This document shows positions 35,131-45,152 of a stretch of 64,000 bases of DNA, piece by piece. A model generated the notes under the pieces. The model ran no database searches and was not told the origin of the DNA. It saw only the letters and a program-made list of their open reading frames with translations. The stretch's first letter is position 1; each line of letters begins with the position of its first letter. Origin of the DNA: Tritrichomonas musculus. Its lineage: Eukaryota > Parabasalia > Tritrichomonadida > Tritrichomonadidae. The translations under genes were made by a program, and so were the position numbers. The stretch covers positions 5,270,001 through 5,334,000 of the forward strand of contig JAPFFF010000003.1 in NCBI GenBank assembly GCA_039105265.1, read 5' to 3'.

Positions 35131-35815
35131 CCCATTCACAGACCAACTGGCACTCCAAGCCTGGTGCCTCTATCCTAACCGAATCCTCGATGAAGTAGAA
35201 GAAGAGATCAGAACCTCTTTAGATGCTCTCGCTTGGTGTCAAATCAATGCCAAAGCCGTTGCTGACGCAAGCATTGACTTCAAAGCATCCTCCATCAACG
35301 CAAACAAAGAGAACCACTGGACCATCAAGTTCAATACCCTTCAGTTATACAACAAAGGCGAGATCAAGATAGGGCGAACCAACTGTGCTGGGTTTGGTGT
35401 CAAACCAAACGTCATCGAGGGATTGTACGAAACTCTTAAGACCCCAATCATCGATCCTGTACAAGAACTCACTCGCGAGATATTCAAAGGTACTGCCAAA
35501 GCTGAGGGATTAGACGTCTCGAAATCCATTCCACTCCGAAACGCCACAAACATCACACTCATGTTTCCACGTCATTCAGGGGATATCACTTGCTTCCAAA
35601 ACATCATGTACCAACACTGTCAGCTCACCGTCAACAAGAGACAATACCCAGATACCGAATTCGAAACAACTCATGATGGTAGATTAGTTTAAAATCAACT
35701 CATTGCGAATGAACTCGACTGATGCATCGAAGCCAGCGACACTTACTGGGCTTTCTGACTCGATGGCGTCAAGTACCATCCACGCTGCGTCCCCGCAGGT
35801 TACGATATGTTTTAT
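35131..35815 (+). mobile_element. Polinton/Maverick fossil, capsid-gene fragment
   Basis: A sharply bounded GC-richer island in AT-rich DNA. The plus strand holds about 186 codons (to 35692) that look like the C-terminal part of a double-jelly-roll major capsid protein of Polintons; the stretches NHWTIKFNTLQLYNKGE and FPRHSGDITCFQ...QLTVNKRQYPD are the most telling. On the minus strand a second reading frame of about 42 codons runs into it from the right, tail to tail, probably the end of another element gene. No polymerase, integrase, ATPase or protease is present. The element is broken, truncated on both sides (about two breaks), and its left edge meets a TIR-like repeat. Its base composition has not drifted to that of the surroundings, so it is probably not very old. 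Confidence 0.65.
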
Positions 35816-36832
35816 GGTTATTGATGTTGTTTAGGTTAGAATATTTTTAACCAAAATATTCATATAATATGATATATTTTCAAATGAATATGAGAGATTC
35901 TTATGTTTTTTATTTCAACTATAAATACTTTATTTTAATATGTTATACAAAAAAATTTATTTGATGAAATGAGATTAAACATTTAATGAAAATTCAATTG
36001 AACTCAAACTTATATGCTGCTATTTATCATACAAAATATAAATTCAAATAAAAAAAGATATTCAATATTTAATTATATAGGCAAATGATTAACTTTTATG
36101 AATAGCAAAGAATTAAAATATATCACAGTATAATAAATAAATGATTATATGATTATTTATCAAAAGTTTGATGATTGGAATTTTTCATGATATGTCAAAT
36201 GATATTATTTGAAAATCTTTCAGCATACAAGAAAAAGAAATCAACTGATTATATTAACAATAAAATTCTTAAAAATAGGTTTTAAATTGCTGTAATGAAT
36301 AGAATTTAAAATTGTGAATCATATCAATCAGAAAAAAAATTTTATAGTGCTTAAAATTGGATGATCGAGAATTTTTTAAGAAGTATTTATTTCTCATTGA
36401 TTGATTACATGTATTATATTTTTTTTTAATTGGTATGTAAAACCGCTTTTGTTGAGTGAATTATTAGGAATCCTAATTTAGGATGTTGTTTTTTATCTTT
36501 TCGATTGCATTTGTTGATTGTTTGATCATGAGAATCATGAAGTAGTATATTTTCGGTTAATATCAATATTTTTTGTAGATATAAAAATGAGACATCTCAA
36601 AATAATCATAAAAAAGATAATATTATAAAATCTATCATTACTTGTTTTAATGAAAATATGAGTAGTGATTTCTGGATTTCAATCAAATAAAAACCAAATA
36701 TTGTCACTATAATGATTATAAGAATTCAATTCTTAGAATTGAGTGAGTTATTTATTTATGGCAATAGTTAACAATTCTTTTCATCAGAAAAACAGGAAAA
36801 TAATGAATGCTAATAATTGAATTGATTGTTTA
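35816..36832. other. AT-rich spacer
   Basis: Between Polinton and hAT remnants. No ORF; a near-palindromic GAATCCTAATTTAGGAT at about 36469-36485. Terminal repeats of the hAT element were looked for here and not found. Confidence 0.45.
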
Positions 36833-38384
36833 TTAATGGTTGAAAATATTTCTTCTTTCAATAGCTGTCAAGACTGATGATTTGTTTAATTGGATTATCA
36901 TCTTGTCATTCTCATGTTATGGGGATATATTTGTTCTTTGATCATAAATTATTATCCTTCCTCTTGAAAAAGATCGTTCCGTGGCCACCGAAGTGATGAC
37001 CATTCCCAGAACATCAATTGCAACAAAAGCAAGTGCTTTTTCGCTTGTTTTTTTTTTTTAAAAAAAAAACCAATTTTTTTGTAGAACAACTGGATCAAGT
37101 TCTAACGTTCTCTCGTCCAAAATTTTTTGTAATGACCCTTTTTTATATGATTTGATTTTGAATAATATTTTTGAAGAAATTCAGGATGACTTTTACTTTC
37201 ATCAATCGATGAATGTGTTTCATTTTTTTTCATTCGCTTTATAATTTGACTTTTAGCTGTATTTATTTCAGTTTTTATCTTTTCGATGGATTAAGTAACA
37301 GAGCTATAGGAGCTATTTCTTTCCAAAAAATTGAATGAGTTTCCTTTAATTCTTTTATCTTTTCTCTAGCCATTTTGGCTGCAGGCCCAACATCTATATA
37401 CCGTAAAAAGAAGCCTGAAGACCCAAAATGGTCACTTTCAAAAAAAAATTGACTATTTCCATGTATTCTTTTAAAAGATCTTGAATAACTGATAGCCTAT
37501 CCCAATCTGTATCCTGTGGAGGTTCTTTGTCAATTTGATAACAAAAAGAGATAATATAATCTTTTGTTTCTATTAAAGTTAATAAAGATGTCCACCTCGT
37601 TTCAATATAAATTGGCCCTTTTTAATTCCTTCTTTTTTTGTATATATAGTATGCTTTGTTGATCTGTCAAGATATGAAACCAAAGATAAAAAAGGTTGAA
37701 ACAAGTCCTTGCTCCCCTCAACAAAAGCTTTGAAAATTAAGTTGAGTACATGACATACGCACGGTGATCTCCAAAGATTCAATTCCTTAGCCACAGCGAC
37801 CATTGTTGGGCAGTTGTCAGTTGAACATGAGACAATTGAATTGGTATCGATATTGTATTTGTTGAATGTGTTATTTATTTTCAATGCAATTTCAACAGCA
37901 GTGGATGTTTCCGATGTTAATGGAATTAATTCTAAAAAGAAATCTTTATAGTTTTCATTAATTAAAGATCGTATTGTTATTCCTAGATATGGAAAATTCC
38001 ATTTAAAATAAATAACACTATTCGAAGAGGAAAAAATCTGACTTAATCTCCTCAATAGTTAATAATTGCATTCTCCTCAATAGTTGGCAAACTTGATGTC
38101 TGAGCTCTCAAAAACTCGTCATTTGAATATTGGAAAGTCTGAGTGCTTAATGGAATAAATAATGAGATTTTTTCCGCAATGTAATCTTCTTGTTCTTTTG
38201 AAAAAATATTTCTTTGATCATTCTTCGTACTTTCTTTTTTTTCAATCAGATAATCTTTAATATGAACTTTGGCATGTCTTGAAATATTTTTAACTGAAGC
38301 ATTTATTCCGAACATCGATTTATATTGAGAGCAAAAGAAATCTGATTGTGAAATTCTGCCATTAATTACTTGTATAAAAATCAT
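36833..38384 (-). pseudogene. hAT-superfamily transposase, broken
   Basis: The minus strand encodes a recognisable hAT transposase in several frames. N-terminal part 38384-38052 has a degenerate C2H2/BED-like patch (FCSQYKSM...NISRHAKVH). The catalytic part 38055-37579 has SCSTDNCPTMVAVAKEL (catalytic Asp) and the C(2)H signature SPCVCHVLNLIF. Another frame, from about 37608 down, carries RWTSLLTLIETKDYI and IALLLNPS. The C-terminal dimerisation domain at about 37010-36833 has VLGMVITSVATERSFSRGR, then ends at a stop at 36835-36833. At least four frame breaks are needed, including one near a T/A run at about 37060, so it is inactive. Plain DNA transposon; its 8-bp TSD and TIRs were not located. 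Confidence 0.8.
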
Positions 38385-38584
38385 ATTTGTTTCTTTGAGA
38401 TTAAACCAACTTTAGATTTGATCCTTTTCTATTTTCCAGTATGTAATTAACATTTGTGGATCGAAATGTGATTGCACAAAGGTATTTGAATATTTTCCTC
38501 CTTGCATTATTAAAAGTGAAGGGATTATGGAACATAAACTATTTGTTCATTTCATTGCAACATTATTACCATAATTTAAAATGT

Positions 38585-38629
38585 CGTTCAAAACAAAAGT
38601 TGTTATCGTTCAAAACAAAGGTTGTTATC
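38585..38629. repeat. Two-copy 22-bp tandem repeat
   Basis: CGTTCAAAACAAA(A/G)GTTGTTAT occurs twice in direct succession with one difference. Small simple duplication; no function visible. Confidence 0.6.
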
Positions 38630-38708
38630 TTATTCAGTAAGGTATATTTCGTTAGCTATTATCGTTTATTGACAAAAAATTAAATCAATTCACTTTTTAT
38701 AACTCAAT

Positions 38709-39208
38709 ATGGAACAATATAAAGGAATCACCACACCAACTTTCTTAGAAATCATTAGCAGGGATGATGATTCTGTTACAATTGATGTCCAATTACAGAA
38801 AATGATGATTTTAATTTAATTGATCGGCATTTTGATTTCACTATTTATAACAAATTACTAAATTTAGAAGAAAAAATCAGATATTTAGTTGAATATGATC
38901 AGGTTTCAGAAAAAGATATTTTAAATTATGGTAATAATCTAATTAATGATTTAACAAATGGTTCTGAAGAAGATGTCTAAAATACATTAAAAGCAATTAT
39001 AGTACTATGCAAAAACAAAATAAAACCACATTTGAATGATAAAATAAAGTCGATAATTTGGCTTTCAATGCTCAATGTGCAAACTGTAAATGATTCTATC
39101 ATGATTACAAATTACATGCTAAAAAATGAAATTGAAATTCCAGTTAAGTTAGTTGCAGGTTGGTCAGAAACCTATTTAGCAACTCATTACCAAAAAACTA
39201 TAGAATAA
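38709..39208 (+). pseudogene. Unidentified pseudogene, about 165 codons
   Basis: Starts ATG GAA CAA TAT at 38709 (MEQYKGITTPTFLEI). It shifts frame near 38795-38815 and continues as LIDRHFDFTIYNKLLNLEEK, an in-frame TAA at about 38978 breaks it, and it resumes as NTLKAIIVLCKNKIKP to a stop at 39206-39208 after WSETYLATHYQKTIE. The codon pattern is clearly protein-like and helical, but I do not recognise the family. It lies between hAT and mariner remnants, so it may be a dead host gene or element passenger. Confidence 0.5.
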
Positions 39209-39232
39209 AAAGAATTCAATTTTGATTTACTC

Positions 39233-39691
39233 CTATTCGATGAAATCACCATTAGCATCGATGACCTTTTGAAGACGGATCAACCATTCGTAAAAAACTT
39301 TTTGAAGTTCACTTTTTGAAATTGAGTCAAATTTTTCCTCTATCCAACAAAGAAGCTCATCAACTGAGTCAAATGTTTTGCCAATCAACTGATTTTTCAG
39401 CAATCAAAATAGATAAAAATCGCATGGCGATAAATCAGGTGAATAGGGCAGGTGGGGAGGCATAATCATTCCATGGGATTTGATAAACTCCTGTACAATT
39501 TTAGATTTATGCACAGGAGAATTATCCATATGGAGGATGAATCTTTGTTTGTTTTTTTTTTGCCTTTGCAACGCATTCATCTAATGCCATTTTTTTAAGA
39601 ATCCTTTCAATAAAGTAAGACGAATTGAACCGTTGGCCAGATTCCATTCCATTCATTACCTGAAGACCGTTAGGATTCCAAAAAATGGTTA
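39233..39691 (-). pseudogene. mariner transposase C-terminal fragment
   Basis: Minus strand: TIFWNPNGLQVMNGMESGQR and NSSYFIERIL, then, after a frameshift at an A-run (about 39550-39560), HMDNSPVHKS and YSPDLSPCDFYLF. The two Asp residues are 34 apart, i.e. the DD34D signature of mariner. A TGA follows FYLF, then the frame goes on to VIDANGDFIE and stop at 39235-39233. The N-terminal half, with the DNA-binding domain and first catalytic Asp, is missing. Two internal breaks plus 5' truncation: dead. mariner elements (Tvmar1) are known from Trichomonas. Confidence 0.85.
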
Positions 39692-39980
39692 AATAAATAT
39701 ATATTTGTGAGAACTCAAATATTTCAATATTATACTCAGAAAAGCTATATAAAATATAAAAATAATTCATTTACAGCCTTTTTTGAATGATGATAAAAGC
39801 ATGATATTGATATGTTATATGAAAAAATATAACATAAACCTTTCAATTTAAATTTAAGATTATATCTTGATTTTCTTTCAGTAAATATAATAATATTTAC
39901 TTGTATAAATATTATTTACAAGAAATTACATATATTATAAAAGTTATAAATGAAAGTGTAAGAGAAAAAAAGTTTCCACA

Positions 39981-40559
39981 CCTTTGTACAAATCCAGTAC
40001 GTTTAGTAACCGCAATTTTTTTTTGACATTCTCAAAGAAAAAAATGACATGTTAAATAAAAAACGATTATTTTCATACATTTCATATAACATGTCATAAT
40101 ACTTATTTAAATTAGGCTGGCTAATAAAATTTGTGTAAGCTCTGAGAATTTTCACAAATTTTGAATTATCTTAACAAATTTGAGAATTAAACTTTTTTAG
40201 AGGAATCTTTTTATTTTTTGAAAGGAGATCTAATATATTCTAAATTCTTATAACAAATAATAATAAGCATTTGATAATTTATTAAATTGTTATAATATTA
40301 TTAAATGAAAATAAATATATATGTAATAATTGAATTTATCAATACTCGAGCAAGATATAAGTATTTGATATTTTTTCTTTCAATTCAATTTCAAGAAACA
40401 AAATTTGTATTAACTCATAGAAATACCCATCCTAATTTTAATTGTAAAATAAGTGTCAAAAACAAACCTAGTCAATTTAAACTTTTTCAGAGACATACAA
40501 CTATTCAAATAATAAACGTTCTCCTATTCAAAAAATAACGTACTGAATTTGTACCTTAA
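39981..40559. mobile_element. TTAA-type MITE, long copy
   Basis: The left end GTACAAATCCAGTACGTTTA (39985) and inverted right end (AACGTACTGAATTTGTACC, then TTAA at 40556-40559) match the ends of the element at 47183-47414, including the inner AACCGCAATTTTTTTT. The left TTAA is degraded (CACACCTTT). About 575 bp, no real ORF. Confidence 0.6.
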
Positions 40560-41120
40560 TATTTTTATTTTTATTAATATATTAAAAATAGAAAAAGTAA
40601 ACTGCTAGAAAATCTGTGATGGAAAAAAGTCTGTGGGAATCAATTAAAAACAAACTCTTTTTTCTGAGTGTTTTTTTAAATATAGGATGAAATTCATCCT
40701 TAAAAATGCTTTTAGAATATATGTATATGCTGTATTGATATAAAAAACATCAAAAGTGCCAAAAGTCATTTCAAATTACTCAATTTAATTATTTTATTAA
40801 AATGCTTAAAACAATTCATATGCAGTGCAATATTGAAGAATCTGATAATTTCATTTTAAAATATTTGATTACAAAAAAAATATGACGTTTTTAATATTGG
40901 TGAAAACACCTCTTATAATAAATATTTCAATAAAATAAAATAATGATTTTGAATACTTTTTATTTCTTGCTTTAGAATTTTTGTATTTTTTTGAGTAGAA
41001 AAAATTATGCGTATTCAAAATTTCAGTGATAATTCAAAAAAATGTGTAAAATAAATTCCGATAAAAAAAATTCAATCATATAAATTTTTTTATATTTTTA
41101 GATTTCTTTCATTATTAAAA
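40560..41120. other. Spacer upstream of PP2A subunit gene
   Basis: A+T-rich, no ORF; ends in the initiator-like motif annotated at 41109. Confidence 0.5.
41109..41114 (+). promoter_or_regulatory. Initiator-like motif (TCATTA) of the PP2A subunit gene
   Basis: TCATTA fits TCA-Py-(T/A) and lies 6 nt before the ATG at 41121, compatible with a very short leader. Confidence 0.45.
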
Positions 41121-42608
41121 ATGTCTCTTTCTGACTTTCACAATGAATTAATGAAACTTATTAATACAAGCAATACCAAATGCAATTTAACAGACAAATC
41201 AAAAGACAGCAATGATAAATCAACCAAAAAAAAAATTGCTCTTACCACTCTTCTTGCGCTAATTGCCAGCGATACATCGACTATAAAATTATTTAATCAA
41301 GAAGAATTAGATGCATACATTCAAATGGTAAAAAATAATATTTACAGACCAATTAAATATGTTTACCCTAAAGTTCTTTTTTATGATGAACTTCCCGACT
41401 TATCTGATCCACAATGGCCACATCTTGAACTTGCATATTTAATTCTTGAAAGAATTATTCATTGCTTACCAAATGCCTCCTATTTTAATTACGATTTTAT
41501 ACATTCATTATATCCAATGCTTGGATCTCCAGATATAAATGAAAGAAATGAAATAATTCATGTTTTTAAAGAATTCATTTTCAAACATAATGATTTATGT
41601 GAAAAAATCAATCATGATCTTTCCCAAATATTTTTAATGCACTCTGAAACACAAGAAAAACCTTTCGAAGTCTGGACCTCACTTCAAATATTTTTGGTCA
41701 TCTGCAAATTATCTGTTGATCATAACAAATATGATAATTTAATAGAGCAATCAATTCTCCCTCTCATCAAAGACAAGTTTTCTTTTTATTTTGACTCATA
41801 TCTTACAGATGTTCTTAGTTTTTATGCTGAAAGATCATCTTCTAATGCAAAAAAAGTCATTGAACAAATTTTGAGATTTTGGCCAAAAACGAATATTCCA
41901 AAAATGAATCTTTACACCAAATTTCTTGCTCAAAATCTTTCAAAATTAAGTCAAGATGATCTCAAATGTATGATAACTCCAGTTTTCAAAGTATTCTCAA
42001 AAGAATGTAATTCGAACAACACACAACTTGCTGAATCATCACTTTCAATCATTTCGAATCCAGAACTTGCAAAAATCATTGAAGAAAATTCAGACGAAAT
42101 TCACCAAATCATGATTCCTTCGATTATGAATGCAGTTACGGAACATTGGTGGCCAGGCATCAGAGACAAAGGAACCGTTTCAATTGCATCAGTGATAAAT
42201 CAGAAAAGCATGGACTATGTTAAAGATATCGCTGTCAATTCAGTTGAAAACAAAAAAGATGAGGATCAGAATTCTTACAACGATTGGGTCAAAGTGATGA
42301 ATTCTGCATCTGCTAATTATAACGATATTAGTAAATATGATGAGAAAAACAAATTAGATAAAGAATTTGCCAATTGCTCTTCTAGTATAAATGAAGAAAA
42401 AGAAGATGAGGATGATGTTTTATATAATGATAACGAAAATCATTATTATGAATCATCAAATTATAAATATAATGATGATAGTTCAAAAGATAATAATTAC
42501 AATGATAAAAGTTATGACAAGTTTCAATCAAGCACAATAAATTATGATGACTATTACAGAACAAATAATTATCAAGATGATGATATTTACTTTTATGATA
42601 ACTTATAA
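41121..42608 (+). CDS. PP2A regulatory subunit B' (B56)-like protein
   Basis: 495 aa. A Ser/Lys-rich N-terminus (1-40) is followed by a HEAT-like helical domain (about 45-380) with B56 landmarks in family order: WPHLELAYLILERII (about 100), LYPMLGSPDINERNEII with the conserved Arg/Glu spacing, ILRFWPKTNIPKMNLY (about 253), MITPVFKVFSKECNS...QLAESSL and HWWPGI. B56 subunits direct the PP2A catalytic and scaffold subunits to substrates carrying LxxIxE motifs. The last 100 residues are an Asp/Asn/Tyr/Ser-rich low-complexity tail (YYESSNYKYNDDSSKDN), unusual for the family and possibly a phosphorylated or disordered region. It is convergent with the Hsp40-like gene at 43118-45067. Confidence 0.85.
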   Translation: MSLSDFHNELMKLINTSNTKCNLTDKSKDSNDKSTKKKIALTTLLALIASDTSTIKLFNQEELDAYIQMVKNNIYRPIKYVYPKVLFYDELPDLSDPQWPHLELAYLILERIIHCLPNASYFNYDFIHSLYPMLGSPDINERNEIIHVFKEFIFKHNDLCEKINHDLSQIFLMHSETQEKPFEVWTSLQIFLVICKLSVDHNKYDNLIEQSILPLIKDKFSFYFDSYLTDVLSFYAERSSSNAKKVIEQILRFWPKTNIPKMNLYTKFLAQNLSKLSQDDLKCMITPVFKVFSKECNSNNTQLAESSLSIISNPELAKIIEENSDEIHQIMIPSIMNAVTEHWWPGIRDKGTVSIASVINQKSMDYVKDIAVNSVENKKDEDQNSYNDWVKVMNSASANYNDISKYDEKNKLDKEFANCSSSINEEKEDEDDVLYNDNENHYYESSNYKYNDDSSKDNNYNDKSYDKFQSSTINYDDYYRTNNYQDDDIYFYDNL

Positions 42609-43117
42609 TATATAATTTATAATTTATATATAAAAGTTCTTATGGATATTATCATTATCGTTTGAATTTTTTTTTAACTTCAATTGAAAAATTTTGATGA
42701 CTTTCTCATCACGAACTATTAGATTACCTATATTATAATAATACTCATTTAATTGCTTTTAAAATTTTGATCAACATTTTTTCCTCTCCATTTTATTTTT
42801 AAAATTCAGGCGCTATCTTTAAAACATTTTGATTAATAATAATAATAATAATTATATTATTATTATTATCGTTTGAATTTTTTTTTTAGTTTCTTGGCTA
42901 ATAAATATATTTATATTGTTGTTTAAAATAAAAATGAATAAAAAATGTAATATTTTGCTTCAAAGTTTTTTAATATTATCAGAAAGTGAAAGCTATTTAT
43001 TTATTATTTAGCAAGCTTTTCCAGAGAGCATGGAGCATTAAAATTATTTTAATAAAAAAAGTTTTATAAAATTGAACTTTTGCTGACTAAATATAAAAAA
43101 TATTGTTAATTTAATTT
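42609..43117. other. Convergent intergenic spacer
   Basis: 3' flanks of two converging genes. Holds an (AAT/ATT)n inverted run near 42836-42869 and the phrase TTATCGTTTGAATTTTTTTT twice (about 42657 and 42868). Confidence 0.55.
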
Positions 43118-45067
43118 TTACATTGGTTGGCAGCTTTCAGTAGGCTCTTGAGTTTCATTTACATCTTGCTTTTCATTTGAATAATTGAATTGCCAGATAC
43201 CAGCGTCACTTTTATCAAGAGTGTACTCATGAGCTAATTCATCAAATTGGACTCCTTCCAATCTTTTCGGCAGTGGGCTGCACTTTAAAAGTTCCTGAGT
43301 GAATGATTCTGGCAAATTTCTAGAAATTGGATATTCAACCACAAACTTTATGAACAAGTCTCCTTTTTTGAACACGTTTTCTTTTGTCGGCATTCCTTCA
43401 TTCTTAATAATTTTGAGAGAATTAGGTGAAATATATTGGCCTTTAGGAGTTGAAATGATCAATTTTCTTCCATCGAGATGGGTAACGACGAAAGTTGTTC
43501 CTAAGAATGACTCGCTTAATGCAATTGTCTGTGTAATCAAAAGGTTATCATTTCTTCTCAAAAAGTGATCGTCTTCTTTCAATTTCAATACCACATACAA
43601 ATCACCAGGCTTTTTCAATAATGACTCATCAGCGAGACCTTCAAATTTAATTTCATCGCCATCATCAAGTCCAGGATTAATTTTTACTTCGATTTTCTTC
43701 TTCTCGTTTACGAGACCATTTCCAGAGCACGTCAAGCATTTGTTCTTATCCTCAATGTAACTAGGAAGGCCATGACAAGTTGGACATTCTTTTACTACTT
43801 GCTTGAACATTTGTCCTTTTCGAATTGCTTCAAAGATTTTCTTTTGGCCACCGCATTTTGGACACACTTTTGGCTTTATGCCTTCTTTGCAGCCACTTCC
43901 TTTGCATTTCGGACAGATCACTTTTCGGATGACTTCAATGCTTTTGTCACAACCGTTGTAAAGATCACAAAGTGAAACATCAAGTTTATACTCAATGTCA
44001 TCTGTTTTATTTGCATCTTTTTGACGCTCTTCTTTAGTTTTTATATTTTTTGAAAACATTTGTTCAATGTGAGTTTTAAGTTGGTTGTTTTGGTCTTGAA
44101 TTTCCAATGCTTTTTTTCTTAATAGTTCATTTTCTTCCTTAATCCTCTCAATATCTGCAGAAATTTCTTTTTCTGTCTGTGATTTGTTTGTTGTCAATTC
44201 TTGGTTTTTGCTTTCAAGTTCTTCAATTTTTTCATTTAAAAATTGACATTTTTTTTCAAAATCATCAATTTTGTTCTTTTGTTCTTGTAGCTGCTTCTCT
44301 TTGGACTTAATTTCACTTCTCAGTTCTGATATAAAATATAATCCGCTTGGCAGATATTGCTCATATATCTTTGAATCTTGACTTAAATGTAATTTTTCAT
44401 ATAAATCATTGATTTTTTCTGAGGAAAGTTCTTGTAACTTCAGAAATTTGAGCAAGATGTATCGATTATTAAGTGATTTCATTATAAAATCATATAAAAT
44501 GTTGCTATTGAATTTGCTATCGCTTCTTTCAATAATTCTATAAATAGTCGAAATGTGCAATTTGTCAAAATTCACATTTTGAAGGAGGTTATCAACTTGA
44601 TTTATTAGGACACCTTCCATTGTGCTTGATATTTTATCATTATAAGTACTGTCATCTTTATTTTCAATTAACATATTAATTATTAAATCAATATCAGCAA
44701 CATGTTCTTTTTGATATTCATTCAAAAGGCCCTGGAGAGGTTCTACTTCAAATAATCCTGAAAGTTTTACTAAATCTACATAGTTTTCATTGGATATTTC
44801 TGCATTTTGGTCAGAAAGGAGAGTGAAAAAAGTTACAATGCTTTCTTCTTTGATCTTTTTTTTGTTTATAATTTGTATGATATCTTGGGGAAAAAGTTCT
44901 TTAATATTTTGAATAGAATACTCATTTTGAATAAATTGTGAGTACTTAAATAATTGAAATATATCAATACTTACTTGGTTTGAAGGTAGTTGAATTAAAA
45001 TTTGATTTTTGCTGCTTTTATTTTTATTTTGTTGGCTTAAAAGGTTAAATGTTGACTTCTTTTGCAT
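43118..45067 (-). CDS. BTB-like / coiled-coil / Hsp40 C-terminal fusion lacking a J domain
   Basis: 649 aa. Residues about 20-125 resemble the divergent BTB-like fold common in trichomonads (IDIFQLFKYSQFIQNE ... VTFFTLLSD...VDLVKLSGLFEVEPL). About 150-245 is BACK-like helical sequence. About 250-355 is a strong coiled coil (EIKSKEKQLQEQKNKIDDFE). From about 370 to 600 it is a type I DnaJ C-terminal region: YKLDVSLCDLYNG, then four zinc-binding repeats CPKCKGSG, CPKCGGQK, CPTCHGLP, CLTCSGNG (about 386-460), and VKINPGLDDGDEIKFEG and GDLYVVLKL. No J domain or HPD motif exists, so it cannot stimulate Hsp70 in the usual way. It may act as a client-binding adaptor, dimerised by BTB and coiled coil. 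The frame is complete and uninterrupted. Domain calls: Hsp40 part sure, BTB part probable. Confidence 0.85.
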   Translation of the reverse strand: MQKKSTFNLLSQQNKNKSSKNQILIQLPSNQVSIDIFQLFKYSQFIQNEYSIQNIKELFPQDIIQIINKKKIKEESIVTFFTLLSDQNAEISNENYVDLVKLSGLFEVEPLQGLLNEYQKEHVADIDLIINMLIENKDDSTYNDKISSTMEGVLINQVDNLLQNVNFDKLHISTIYRIIERSDSKFNSNILYDFIMKSLNNRYILLKFLKLQELSSEKINDLYEKLHLSQDSKIYEQYLPSGLYFISELRSEIKSKEKQLQEQKNKIDDFEKKCQFLNEKIEELESKNQELTTNKSQTEKEISADIERIKEENELLRKKALEIQDQNNQLKTHIEQMFSKNIKTKEERQKDANKTDDIEYKLDVSLCDLYNGCDKSIEVIRKVICPKCKGSGCKEGIKPKVCPKCGGQKKIFEAIRKGQMFKQVVKECPTCHGLPSYIEDKNKCLTCSGNGLVNEKKKIEVKINPGLDDGDEIKFEGLADESLLKKPGDLYVVLKLKEDDHFLRRNDNLLITQTIALSESFLGTTFVVTHLDGRKLIISTPKGQYISPNSLKIIKNEGMPTKENVFKKGDLFIKFVVEYPISRNLPESFTQELLKCSPLPKRLEGVQFDELAHEYTLDKSDAGIWQFNYSNEKQDVNETQEPTESCQPM

Positions 45068-45152
45068 TTATTATCCAATAACGATTATTTTACTATCAAA
45101 TATTTGATAAGAAAATTAGCTTTTTAATTTGTCAAAACGTAAACTTCATAAA
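45068..45152. other. Short 5' flank of the BTB/Hsp40 gene
   Basis: Contains CAATAACGATTA just upstream of the ATG. No TCA-type initiator was found here, unlike several neighbouring genes. Confidence 0.4.

Noticed and set aside
40305-40538. 77-codon ORF
   Set aside because: Lies inside the TTAA-type MITE, with AT-driven composition and no protein-like pattern.
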